Shown here: piece by piece, positions 1-6,660 of the stretch
Position numbering within the stretch: the first letter of the stretch is position 1
How the letters are laid out: the number at the start of each line of letters is the position of its first letter
IMG/VR virus record: IMGVR_UViG_3300017956_000101
Location: 1 to 27,120 of that record
Length of the DNA: 27,120 bases
Strand: one strand, 5' to 3'
Source: a virus
Notes under the pieces: model-generated
The model's input: only the letters and a program-made list of their open reading frames with translations
The model's database searches: none
What the model was told of the DNA's origin: nothing
Translations under genes and position numbers: made by a program

Positions 1-1
1 A

Positions 2-754
2 AATACCGAGCGTGATGCATTAATTGGTGTATCTATGACAGGTATTGCTTCTAACCGTGTTAAGAAAATGGATTTTAAGCGTATCACTAATGCAATTAAA
101 GCAACTAATGAATCAATAGCAAAGGAGATTGGAATTAACCCTGCGGCAAGACAAACTTGTGTTAAACCAGCAGGAACTACTTCATGTGTTCTTGGAACAT
201 CAAGCGGTATTCACGCATGGCATGACGAATTTTATATTAGAAGAATCCGTGTTGGAAAGAATGAGGCTATCTATGATTATCTGGCTCAAAATCACCCAGA
301 ACTGATTGAGGATGAATACTTCCGACCACATGATACGGCGGTCATTTCATTACCCCAAAAAGCACCAGAAAAAGCCATCCTCCGAGGCGAAGAAACGGCT
401 TTGAATATGCTTCATAGGGTTAAGAATATCAGTCGCACATGGGTCAAAGGAGGCCATGTTTCGGGCATGAACTCCCATAATGTGTCGGCTACTGTATCTA
501 TTCGTAAATATGAATGGGATGAAGTCGGGGAATGGATGTGGACAAACAGAAAATACTACAATGGCCTGTCTGTTTTACCCTATGACGGAGGAACATATAA
601 GCAAGCCCCGTTTGAGACAATTAGAATGGGTGCTTACTACGATTTATTGAATACCTTGACAAAGGTAGATTTAACAAAGGTGATAGAGTCAGAAGATAAC
701 ACAGACCTAAGCGGAGAAATTGCTTGCGCTGGCGGGTCTTGTGAAATTTTTTGA
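2..754 (+). CDS. nrdJ: Class II ribonucleotide reductase, C-terminal part (5' end outside window)
   Basis: The frame is open to the left edge, so only the last 250 residues are seen. The enzyme reduces ribonucleotides to deoxyribonucleotides for viral DNA synthesis in the cytoplasm. Visible support: the IGVSMTGI segment near the start, the KPAGTTSCVLGTSSGIH stretch followed by IRRIR, typical of the nucleotide-binding barrel, and a terminal Cys-X4-Cys pair (CAGGSC) four residues from the end. Such a tail pair re-reduces the active site in monomeric adenosylcobalamin-dependent triphosphate reductases of the Lactobacillus leichmannii type. The radical-site cysteines lie outside the window, so assignment to class II rather than class I rests on these C-terminal features. 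It is followed by a 54-base gap that can fold (see 755-808). Confidence 0.88.
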   Translation, partial: NTERDALIGVSMTGIASNRVKKMDFKRITNAIKATNESIAKEIGINPAARQTCVKPAGTTSCVLGTSSGIHAWHDEFYIRRIRVGKNEAIYDYLAQNHPELIEDEYFRPHDTAVISLPQKAPEKAILRGEETALNMLHRVKNISRTWVKGGHVSGMNSHNVSATVSIRKYEWDEVGEWMWTNRKYYNGLSVLPYDGGTYKQAPFETIRMGAYYDLLNTLTKVDLTKVIESEDNTDLSGEIACAGGSCEIF

Positions 755-808
755 TTCTCCTCAAAGATGGTAACTACCCATCAAAAGATAAACAATGGAG
801 AAATAAGT
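755..808 (+). promoter_or_regulatory. Intergenic leader with possible RBS-sequestering fold
   Basis: The segment TTCTCC at 755-760 is exactly complementary to GGAGAA at 797-802, which contains the ribosome-binding site of the gene starting at 809. Between them GATGG (766-770) can pair with CCATC (778-782) around a 7-base loop. The fold would hide the GGAG of the next gene. The pairings are read directly from the sequence; a regulatory role is inference, strengthened only by similar arrangements at 13049-13195 and 14331-14441. Confidence 0.35.
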
Positions 809-1012
809 ATGAGCGAAAGCAAGGAAGAAAAACATGAAGTATATAGAGTCACATCGTTAAAATCCAACGGTTCAGTTTGGACTAAACAATATGACGGCGA
901 AATAGATTGGAATAAGGTCGTTCCTTTACTATTGAGTAAGTTTCCTCACATTTTGTTGAGCAAGCAAACTCTAAAACAAGACCCACTAACACACCTAATG
1001 AACATGGAGTGA
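809..1012 (+). CDS. Hypothetical small protein
   Basis: A 67-residue protein with no recognised family. The start at 809 is chosen because GGAG (797-800) sits 8 bases upstream; an in-frame ATG at 767 has no such site. The N-terminus is charged (MSESKEEKHEVYRV) and the rest looks like a small alpha/beta fold with a hydrophobic PLLLSKFPHILLS segment. No membrane span, signal peptide or metal motif is evident. Its stop is close to the start of the next gene (1018), so the two are probably co-translated. Function unknown. Confidence 0.6.
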   Translation: MSESKEEKHEVYRVTSLKSNGSVWTKQYDGEIDWNKVVPLLLSKFPHILLSKQTLKQDPLTHLMNME

Positions 1013-1017
1013 TAAAT

Positions 1018-1281
1018 ATGACACCAATTGGAAATGGAAGAAAAAGAAAAGAAGTAGAATTTAGGCTGATTAACAGCGAAGAAATGCCCCCTGTCGTGAT
1101 TAAGTCTCACGAGGATAACAATGGTTTGGTTATTGTTCTTAACCAATATCATAATGTCTGGTTGGCTTTGCACCGAAACACAATTCCTGGAATTACAGAA
1201 TCGTTGCATTCCAAACTTAATGAACTGTGCGACACGCATTTGGAAGAGCAGATAGCATTTAGGAGGTTTGACCATGAATGA
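1018..1281 (+). CDS. Hypothetical small protein
   Basis: An 87-residue protein of unknown function. ATG 1018 is preferred over an in-frame GTG at 1009 because GGAG (1006-1009) lies 8 bases before the ATG. The protein has a basic N-terminus (GNGRKRKEVEFRL), then alternating hydrophobic segments suggesting beta strands (GLVIVLNQYHNVWLAL) and a C-terminal helix. No known motif was recognised. Its last bases carry the strong AGGAGG site (1261-1266) of the following gene, so the two overlap. Confidence 0.6.
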   Translation: MTPIGNGRKRKEVEFRLINSEEMPPVVIKSHEDNNGLVIVLNQYHNVWLALHRNTIPGITESLHSKLNELCDTHLEEQIAFRRFDHE

Positions 1282-2302
1282 TTTTGTAGAAACACATCAT
1301 GCTATTGGCGAACAACTTGATGTTATTAATGTTAATCGTTCAGGTGCTTTGAATAAGGCTTTAATTGAACGACTAACAGCAGAATCAGTTTCGGATGATT
1401 GGGAACAAGCAAAACATGAATGGAAGGCAACGGGAAATACATGGTATATTCCTTTGCGTGATAATCCAAACCGACTACCCCCAGAACATTTGGCTAAACA
1501 CCCACATTATTGTATCTGTGGACATGAGATTGCATGGCATTTTGAAATTGAAAATACTGAGAATGGAAATCTTGAAATTCTTGGTAGCGAACACATCACT
1601 AATTGGATGATTATTCGCCACTTGATTGAAAATAAAGGTCTAAACCCTGACACCATTACTGAAGAATTGATTCAAGAATGGTTGAAAGAAGCAGTTAAGT
1701 CAATGAAGGCTGAATGGTGGTGGAATGAATATGGTGATGAATGGGAAGAATTGTTCAACGAAGTTAAAGAGTTGGATTTGCGAGTCAATGTTCGCAATAA
1801 GGGTAATCGTTATTCCCATGCAACCCGACGATATGAACCACAATATGTAATTGCTAAAACGAAAAGTGGTTCTTTGGGTAATATGGCCTCAGTAGTTTGG
1901 CGTTGGAATCATCCCAATAATCCAAGAAAACAAATTGAAACCCGTGGTTATCCTAATGAAAAACTATGGCGTGATGTGCAACTTTTGTTTGCTAAGAAGG
2001 AACGCTTTACACGAATGATGGATAACAAAGACGAAGAGAGACAAGCCCGAATGGAATATATTAACCCTACTAAAATTATTGCAAAGGATATAAAGGCCTC
2101 CGTCTACCAAAATAGAGCAAGTGAGGCCATTGAAGAAGCATTGGCTTTGTATGATTTGCCCCTATTTTCAGTAGAGGATGGTCGTAATGATTGGGAAAAG
2201 CGTTTCATTGAAAGTATCATAAATCAAGTTATGATTGGAAAAGAGTTGAGTGAGAAACAATTGAATAAAATTATGCAAATTGTAGGTGGAAAAAATGAGT
2301 GA
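1274..2302 (+). CDS. Hypothetical protein with CxCGH zinc-knuckle-like motif
   Basis: A 342-residue protein of unknown function. The start at 1274 follows a near-consensus AGGAGG (1261-1266) by 7 bases; a TTG at 1268 directly abuts that site and is unlikely. Around residues 78-110 it has a HYCICGHEI segment followed by hydrophobic strands (FEIENTENGNLEILGSEHI). That pattern recurs in phage proteins with a small CxCG metal-binding knuckle, but only two cysteines are present here, so metal binding is uncertain. The middle is rich in Trp and Glu (residues 130-170). The C-terminus is helical and ends in a short helix-hairpin-like segment (GKELSEKQLNKIMQIV). It overlaps the next gene by 8 bases. 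Confidence 0.65.
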   Translation: MNDFVETHHAIGEQLDVINVNRSGALNKALIERLTAESVSDDWEQAKHEWKATGNTWYIPLRDNPNRLPPEHLAKHPHYCICGHEIAWHFEIENTENGNLEILGSEHITNWMIIRHLIENKGLNPDTITEELIQEWLKEAVKSMKAEWWWNEYGDEWEELFNEVKELDLRVNVRNKGNRYSHATRRYEPQYVIAKTKSGSLGNMASVVWRWNHPNNPRKQIETRGYPNEKLWRDVQLLFAKKERFTRMMDNKDEERQARMEYINPTKIIAKDIKASVYQNRASEAIEEALALYDLPLFSVEDGRNDWEKRFIESIINQVMIGKELSEKQLNKIMQIVGGKNE

Positions 2303-3533
2303 AGAAACATTAAATTTTAGAATTAGACATGCATCAGATGATAGAACGAGTATCTTAGAAACACCACTATCATCAAGAAATATACGAAGAAGTAGAAATG
2401 TAGATATTTATGCACGACGAGGTAATCGTTCTGATGCTACTGAACCAACGATTCAGTCTATCTATCAATCATTGAAAAATAATGATATTATTGGTATTGT
2501 TAGGCGAAGTCCACGACCTGTTCTTTTCCGTATTGGTCGTTGTCGTTATTTAATTTCTATTCACAAAGATGGTGCACGATACGCTATCAATGGTGAAAAG
2601 TGTAATGTAGAAATTATTCTTAAAGCATTATCAAGGACAATTATGAGAGCCGCTTATTTAGACGGTAAAGGTGTAGAAGCACAAGAAGCACTTGACGATT
2701 ACCTTAACCGATGTATTAACATCCCTGAGAATGTAGCATATGCTATGGAAAACCGTGTGCCTTACCATTTTTATGAACGAGAAGGTAATGAAATTCATAA
2801 GCGTTTAACTCGTTTGAATCTGATGCAAATTGATGAAGACCAATTCGCAATTGAAATTACTTCTGGTCTATGGGGTCAAATTGGTGTTAAGGAATTGAAT
2901 TCGTTGGTGGACAGTTATCTTGTCGGGCGTAAGCGTTCTAAGAAATGGTCTAATTTGCCTCCAGCCAAGTTATATTATCAAACTGTGGGTAAGAAACCTA
3001 CAATGGCTCAAGTTAAAGTTATGAAAGAGTTTCTAAAGCAGAACCGTAAGCCCGAAGGTGCTGAAAAGCGAGCCATGCAATTGTTTGAGAATATGTGTCG
3101 TGATTACCCTGAAATTACTAAGGGTCAGCATAACGGTGTCCTTGCAATGTTTGTTCGTGGTAAATATGCAGATTGGATGATTGTTGATAATCAGTCAAAG
3201 CGTGGCATTCAGGATGTTTCAACCTATGTTTTAACGACAGGAACTGCTGGAGAGGCTCAAAAAGTCCCATTTAGTCATCCTATTATTAACAATACTGATA
3301 GAGTTGCAAAATGGTCTGGCCCGATTTGTATTGACAACCTAAGTAACGGTGCTACAAAAGGTGACCAATTTGCCGCAAGAGCATTTGCTTGTAAAAATGA
3401 TTCTATGTTGAAGAAACTTGTTTCAACGGTTTCACGATACATACAACATCATGCTGAAAATCAACAGGATATTAGGTTGGATTGGGATGCCGTGTGTGAA
3501 TTGTCAAGCGAAGCACCTGAAATTAAATCGTGA
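2295..3533 (+). CDS. Hypothetical protein, 412 residues
   Basis: A soluble 412-residue protein whose family I do not recognise. The start at 2295 lies inside the end of the upstream gene and has AGGTGG (2284-2289) 5 bases before it; an in-frame GTG at 2286 overlaps that site. The N-terminal 50 residues are Arg- and Ser-rich (SSRNIRRSRNVD), suggesting nucleic-acid contact. Residues 60-110 look like a beta-rich domain, and the remainder is mixed helices with a lysine/arginine-rich patch (GRKRSKKW) near residue 215. No Walker, nuclease or zinc motif was found. It shares an operon with the TFB-like gene, whose start overlaps its last 47 bases. A DNA-associated role is possible but unproven. Confidence 0.6.
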   Translation: MSEETLNFRIRHASDDRTSILETPLSSRNIRRSRNVDIYARRGNRSDATEPTIQSIYQSLKNNDIIGIVRRSPRPVLFRIGRCRYLISIHKDGARYAINGEKCNVEIILKALSRTIMRAAYLDGKGVEAQEALDDYLNRCINIPENVAYAMENRVPYHFYEREGNEIHKRLTRLNLMQIDEDQFAIEITSGLWGQIGVKELNSLVDSYLVGRKRSKKWSNLPPAKLYYQTVGKKPTMAQVKVMKEFLKQNRKPEGAEKRAMQLFENMCRDYPEITKGQHNGVLAMFVRGKYADWMIVDNQSKRGIQDVSTYVLTTGTAGEAQKVPFSHPIINNTDRVAKWSGPICIDNLSNGATKGDQFAARAFACKNDSMLKKLVSTVSRYIQHHAENQQDIRLDWDAVCELSSEAPEIKS

Positions 3534-4110
3534 TATTGGGTTGCCCGTTTGTCAAGAATGTGGTTGCATACAAGCATATAGGATTATAGAAATCGGAAGA
3601 CTAACTGAAGTAAAAGAGGTAAAGACTTCTGAGTTACTATTACTATGTAATCAATTTGATATTGATATAATTGATGAGGTCAATAAAAATCATGTTCATA
3701 TCAGCAAAACAACGCTGTATCAAGGATATGATTTGGCCGAAAGAGCCTGTGCAATTTTGTATTACACGATGAGAGATAATAATAGACCAGCAATACTGAG
3801 AGATTACTGTAAGTTTTTAGGATGTAGACCAAGTAAGGGCTCTAAACTTAGCAGGAAGATTGCAAGATACTATTCAAATTCTGGAGTGTTTGGTTTAAAT
3901 GATATTGACGAGTTTTTGTCTAATCACGGAATTGATAATCCACAAGTTGCTAAGGCTTGTAAAGATTGGGAAGAGCAAGAAACCTTGACAAGAGGTGTTA
4001 TTGCTGCTTTTGTATATGTCCACACATCATATACCCAAAAAGAAGTGTGTGAAAAATTAGGCATTAGTTTGCCGAGACTAAAAAGAAATATAAAGAAGGT
4101 GAAAATATGA
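3487..4110 (+). CDS. TFB (TFIIB)-like transcription initiation factor
   Basis: TFB bridges TBP, promoter DNA and RNA polymerase in archaea. The 207-residue protein begins with a zinc ribbon (Cys3, Cys6, Cys22, Cys25), as in the TFB/TFIIB N-terminus. It continues with two helical segments resembling cyclin repeats: one around AERACAILYYTM through the GSKLSRKIARY helix, and one ending in TRGVIAAFVYVHTSYTQKEV followed by a helix-turn-helix-like EVCEKLGISLPRLKRN. The ATG at 3487 puts the ribbon at the extreme N-terminus; frames extending upstream overlap the previous gene heavily. At about 207 residues it is shorter than host TFBs (about 300), and the reader/linker is divergent. Overlap with the next gene (ATGA at 4107-4110) implies coupling. 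It may redirect host polymerase to viral promoters. A generic zinc-ribbon regulator is the alternative. Confidence 0.7.
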   Translation: MPCVNCQAKHLKLNRDIGLPVCQECGCIQAYRIIEIGRLTEVKEVKTSELLLLCNQFDIDIIDEVNKNHVHISKTTLYQGYDLAERACAILYYTMRDNNRPAILRDYCKFLGCRPSKGSKLSRKIARYYSNSGVFGLNDIDEFLSNHGIDNPQVAKACKDWEEQETLTRGVIAAFVYVHTSYTQKEVCEKLGISLPRLKRNIKKVKI

Positions 4111-4673
4111 AGAATGTAAAAACGAGAAATGTGCTGATTATTGGGGCAGGTGGAATTGGAAGTTTCCTTATTCCACTTTTGGATAAGACTGGACTCTACA
4201 ATATGACGGTTTATGACCCTGATATTGTGGAAGAAAAGAATATTTCCTACCAAAACTTCTCTAAGATGGAAATTGATACAAAAAAGGTAGATGCTATGGC
4301 TAAGCGATATAAAATCGTGGCTAAGCCCTTCCCTGTTTTAACCCCTAATCAGATTGAAGGATTTGATTTGGTTGTCTGTTGTGCTGATAATCTTGATATT
4401 CGTAGGGTTATGTATAACTCAGGCGTTAAATGGCTTGACCTAAGAGCGCAAGGAAGGAATGCGGCTATGATTTCATTTCAAGAAGACCCTAAGTTTTACA
4501 ATGCATTTACAAGCGGGCCTGATGGTTCATTTTCATGTCAAGGTAATGATTGGGATGGAAAGCCAGAAGGTGTAAAGTTTATGCAGGTTGTTATTGCAGG
4601 TTATGGTGCTCAATGGATGCAAAATTATTTCATTGGGAACTATGTGGAAAAGCACTTTAGGATTAACGGGTGA
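4107..4673 (+). CDS. ThiF/E1-like adenylating enzyme
   Basis: This family activates the C-terminus of ubiquitin-like proteins, or other substrates, by ATP-dependent adenylation. The 188-residue protein is a single Rossmann domain with the nucleotide loop GAGGIGS (residues 13-19), an acidic DPDIVEEKN segment (37-45), Lys59/Lys60, and the CADN segment with Asp94 that matches the family's TDN. The Arg of the usual N-x-x-R-Q motif is replaced by Tyr48 (NISYQ). The Cys-X2-Cys zinc pairs of MoeB/ThiF and a clear catalytic-cysteine domain are absent; Cys134 or so in SFSCQ is the only late candidate. It is a minimal enzyme or a binding-only homologue. Its start overlaps the TFB-like stop. A JAMM protease lies about 1.5 kb downstream in the same block. 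Confidence 0.78.
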   Translation: MKNVKTRNVLIIGAGGIGSFLIPLLDKTGLYNMTVYDPDIVEEKNISYQNFSKMEIDTKKVDAMAKRYKIVAKPFPVLTPNQIEGFDLVVCCADNLDIRRVMYNSGVKWLDLRAQGRNAAMISFQEDPKFYNAFTSGPDGSFSCQGNDWDGKPEGVKFMQVVIAGYGAQWMQNYFIGNYVEKHFRING

Positions 4674-4678
4674 TTTAG

Positions 4679-4762
4679 ATGGGATTACTAAGTTGGTTAA
4701 TTGGTGCAGCAATTGGAATTTCTACATTGGACGATGATGGATGTGATGATGATGGAGAATAA
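4679..4762 (+). CDS. Putative 27-residue microprotein
   Basis: A short frame preceded by GGGTGA (4668-4673) 5 bases before its ATG. It encodes a hydrophobic N-terminal segment (GLLSWLIGAAIGIS) followed by an acidic tail (LDDDGCDDDGE). The layout would suit a tiny membrane-associated peptide. The coding claim rests on ribosome-site spacing and on the packing of the region. The alternative is that it is only the leader over which the next gene's start is coupled. Confidence 0.4.
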   Translation: MGLLSWLIGAAIGISTLDDDGCDDDGE

Positions 4763-4967
4763 AGAAAATAAAGAACAAATAAAAGGCTGGATTGTCGGCA
4801 TGGGAACGGGAAATGCTACCTGTCGTGTGTGTGGACAAATAATTACGACTGAACAAAGCAATATTAAATTGGTAGGGTATCGTGTAAGTGGGCAGATTCA
4901 TTCTAACCCATTTGATTGTTCTGCTGAACGACAGATTGCACTTGGGTTTGAACCATTGGAGGAATAA
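4752..4967 (+). CDS. Small CCHC zinc-finger protein, paralogue of the 16903 gene
   Basis: A 71-residue protein (counting from ATG 4752) with a single putative metal site: Cys-X2-Cys (CRVC), then 22 residues, then His-X5-Cys. The same framework, G-x-G-T-G-x-A-x-C-R-x-C and later G-Y-R-x-S-G-Q-x-H-x-x-P-x-x-C, occurs in the 62-residue protein at 16903-17091, so the two are paralogues. Spacing resembles PARP-type fingers loosely, but I do not claim that family. Several in-frame ATGs (4734, 4737, 4746, 4749, 4752) are possible. I chose 4752 because GTGA (4743-4746) precedes it by 5 bases. Function unknown; nucleic-acid or protein binding is likely. Confidence 0.65.
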   Translation: MENKENKEQIKGWIVGMGTGNATCRVCGQIITTEQSNIKLVGYRVSGQIHSNPFDCSAERQIALGFEPLEE

Positions 4968-4969
4968 TC

Positions 4970-5086
4970 ATGACAGTAGTATATGATTGTAAAAAATGTG
5001 GTCGTCATTATGAACGAGAAACCCCTGTTATCGTTAATGTTATTACCTGTTGCGGTGTTGCTTCTACATGGAAGGTGAGCGAATGA
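4970..5086 (+). CDS. Zinc-ribbon microprotein, 38 residues
   Basis: A short gene with a strong GGAGGA site (4958-4963) 6 bases before its ATG. The product has a Cys-X2-Cys (CKKC) near residue 7 and a Cys-Cys pair (TCCG) about 17 residues later, consistent with a minimal zinc ribbon. It ends in an ATGA overlap with the next gene (5083-5086), which supports translation. Too small for the usual gene callers. No function can be assigned. Confidence 0.55.
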   Translation: MTVVYDCKKCGRHYERETPVIVNVITCCGVASTWKVSE

Positions 5087-5328
5087 TAGTAAATGAATTT
5101 GCTGTTACATCTATTGCCGCCCCTACACAAATTGAGGGAACTCTTACCAATGGGAGTGAATTTTATTTGAGGTTTAGGAATTGTAGTTTTTACGCTGAAG
5201 TAGATGGTAAGTGTATCAAAAGGCAATACATACCTCATATCGGAGATGATGTTTGGAATAGAGATTATATGCCCACTAAGAGTATGTTTCATCTTGCTGG
5301 TTTTACCTTTTATGTGGAGGAAGAATAA
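5083..5328 (+). CDS. Hypothetical beta-rich small protein
   Basis: An 81-residue protein translated from ATG 5083, which overlaps the upstream stop and has AGGTGA (5073-5078) 4 bases before it. The sequence alternates short hydrophobic strands (EFYLRFRNCSFYAEV, MFHLAGFTFYVEEE) with turns, suggesting a compact beta barrel or sandwich. No metal motif, membrane span or known family is evident. It sits in a chain of small genes joined by 1-4 base overlaps. Function unknown. Confidence 0.6.
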   Translation: MIVNEFAVTSIAAPTQIEGTLTNGSEFYLRFRNCSFYAEVDGKCIKRQYIPHIGDDVWNRDYMPTKSMFHLAGFTFYVEEE

Positions 5329-5423
5329 TGTGTGGTGCTATGAAAACTCCTTGTGAGAACCGCTTCTGCGAAAATTGGACATTGAATTTTTATTGTGATG
5401 AATGCATGGAGGAATCAGAATGA
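5328..5423 (+). CDS. Cysteine-rich microprotein, 31 residues
   Basis: Starts in a TAATG overlap with the upstream stop (GGAGGAAG lies just before) and ends in ATGA overlapping the next start. The product carries Cys2, Cys9, Cys14, Cys23 and Cys26, with a C-terminal Cys-X2-Cys (CDEC), enough for one zinc site. Coding is supported by its tight fit between neighbours. Function unknown. Confidence 0.5.
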   Translation: MCGAMKTPCENRFCENWTLNFYCDECMEESE

Positions 5424-5539
5424 ATCCCATAATTACTCTTTTTATCTGGATTTTATTTGTTGGTTTTATATCTGAAATTCTTTATAGGGTAACATCGGAT
5501 TATTCTGAGCCAAACAATCTATTGGGTGAAGAAGAATGA
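5420..5539 (+). CDS. Small single-span membrane protein
   Basis: A 39-residue product with one hydrophobic helix (residues 3-20, PIITLFIWILFVGFISEI) followed by a polar acidic tail ending in GEEE. GGAGG lies about 10 bases before the ATG (in ATGGAGGAATC), and the gene overlaps both neighbours through ATGA. The length and layout suit a membrane microprotein; a holin role cannot be claimed from so little. Its place among replication-side genes makes lysis less likely than host membrane interaction. Confidence 0.5.
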   Translation: MNPIITLFIWILFVGFISEILYRVTSDYSEPNNLLGEEE

Positions 5540-5682
5540 AATATAAAAATACAATGAGAGAAATGAATTGCACTAAATGTGGTGTATGTATCGGTAAATC
5601 TGTCCATCAACTAAACAATCAAGTTTTCTGGTGTTTTGGATGTGCAGAAGAAACTGAGAAAATGTGGAGGGATAAAGTATGA
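5536..5682 (+). CDS. Zinc-ribbon microprotein, 48 residues
   Basis: Translated from ATG 5536 in an ATGA overlap with the upstream stop, with GGTGAAGAAGA before it. Cys12, Cys15 and Cys18 (CTKCGVC) and a later Cys-X2-Cys (CFGC, residues 33-36) give a four-cysteine zinc-ribbon pattern. The gene ends in an ATGA overlap with the next, well-supported gene, which argues that ribosomes traverse it. Function unknown. Confidence 0.6.
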   Translation: MKYKNTMREMNCTKCGVCIGKSVHQLNNQVFWCFGCAEETEKMWRDKV

Positions 5683-6209
5683 ATATTTTTTACTTGCATG
5701 AAAATCCAAACATTGCCGCAGTTATGCACAATGATGCACATTGTATCAAGATGATTCTTGAAACTGCTCAAATGCTTTCAACGGCTCATCGTGTTGTAGA
5801 CCAATACTATTATTGTAATGACGATGATGAATATGTGTTTCAAAAGTTGCCCGAAGACAAACTCAATGTTCTCTATAAAACTGCACATATCAGCCACCCC
5901 TCTACTATTTGGGTTCGTTCAAGTCTTCAGCATTATCAATGGACATACGAATTGTTTGAAGCCCTTTGTATAGAATACACTTATCGTTATGGAAAAGAAC
6001 ACAAGACTGACAGATGCTTGCGAGAAGTCTTGCGTAATCCTCCAATGTTAATTGAGGATAATGGATTTACCCAGCCACCCCAATGTATGCCTGATGAATA
6101 CAAAACGGAATGCTCTATTCAAGCATACCGAAATTATTATCGTGGTGATAAACAATGGAACAGTTGGCGAAGTAAATACACTAAGCGAGCAAAACCAAAA
6201 TGGATGTGA
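5679..6209 (+). CDS. Conserved phage protein of unknown function
   Basis: A 176-residue soluble protein. I recognise the pattern from many tailed-phage genomes, including cyanophages: an MNIFYLHENP start, then HNDAHCIKMILETAQMLSTAH (residues 17-37), then HISHPSTIWVRSS, ALCIEYTYRYGKEHK, and a C-terminal PPQCMPDEYK followed by YRNYYRGDK. Conserved His, Lys and Tyr residues suggest an enzyme, but I know no established activity. Its presence links this virus to bacterial tailed phages by shared accessory genes. Start fixed by the ATGA overlap with the upstream microprotein; GGAGG lies 8 bases upstream. Confidence 0.7.
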   Translation: MNIFYLHENPNIAAVMHNDAHCIKMILETAQMLSTAHRVVDQYYYCNDDDEYVFQKLPEDKLNVLYKTAHISHPSTIWVRSSLQHYQWTYELFEALCIEYTYRYGKEHKTDRCLREVLRNPPMLIEDNGFTQPPQCMPDEYKTECSIQAYRNYYRGDKQWNSWRSKYTKRAKPKWM

Positions 6210-6213
6210 AAAA

Positions 6214-6660
6214 ATGATAGAAGATGAAGAAATTACCCTAAGTGAATGGAATAAAGAAAAGCGTTTTCTTAAAAATGTGTATAAACACTATGGAAACACA
6301 GAACAGTTCTGGGGTGCTATTTGGGATTTAAGCACTACTAGACTTCCTGGCCTTGAAGTTTCAGTAGTAATTGACCGTGATGAAAAGTTGTTTATCAGTA
6401 AGGGAACGGCCTCATTTGTTGATTATAAAGATGAGAGTGTTAAGGGTATGACTATTCCTATGAAATGTTGGATTCATACCCACCCATTCGGTAAGGCTTA
6501 TTTTAGTCAGACCGATTGGAATACCTTGAGGGTTCAGCGACCAATTCTTGATTCGGCAATTGTGTTAGGTAATGGAGAGTATTGCACATGGGAAAAGGAA
6601 GAAGACCATCAGATTTTGAGACACACAAAAGTGTGGATAGCAGACGAGTCAGAAGAGTAA
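6214..6660 (+). CDS. JAMM/MPN-domain metalloprotease (deubiquitinase-like)
   Basis: JAMM enzymes use a zinc ion to cut isopeptide bonds of ubiquitin-like proteins or to trim precursors. The 148-residue protein carries the full canonical motif His-Thr-His-Pro-X6-Ser-X2-Asp: His88, His90, Ser98 and Asp101. Glu48, 40 residues upstream, is the best candidate for the catalytic glutamate. The size is that of a bare catalytic domain, with no NlpC/P60 partner as in phage tail-tip proteins. ATG 6214 is 4 bases after the upstream stop. Together with the E1-like gene at 4107 it suggests interference with the host archaeal ubiquitin-like (SAMP-type) system. No ubiquitin-like gene ending in Gly-Gly was found in the window. 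A bacterial-type tail assembly role is less likely here. Confidence 0.8.
   Translation: MIEDEEITLSEWNKEKRFLKNVYKHYGNTEQFWGAIWDLSTTRLPGLEVSVVIDRDEKLFISKGTASFVDYKDESVKGMTIPMKCWIHTHPFGKAYFSQTDWNTLRVQRPILDSAIVLGNGEYCTWEKEEDHQILRHTKVWIADESEE

Noticed and set aside
946-1275. Minus-strand open frame of 109 residues
   Set aside because: It is the antisense shadow of two well-placed + strand genes with ribosome sites, and its product is low in recognisable structure.
2270-2302. Gly-Gly near the C-terminus of the 1274 product as a ubiquitin-like tail
   Set aside because: The Gly-Gly is followed by three residues in a 342-residue protein with no beta-grasp pattern; nothing else supports a ubiquitin-like role.
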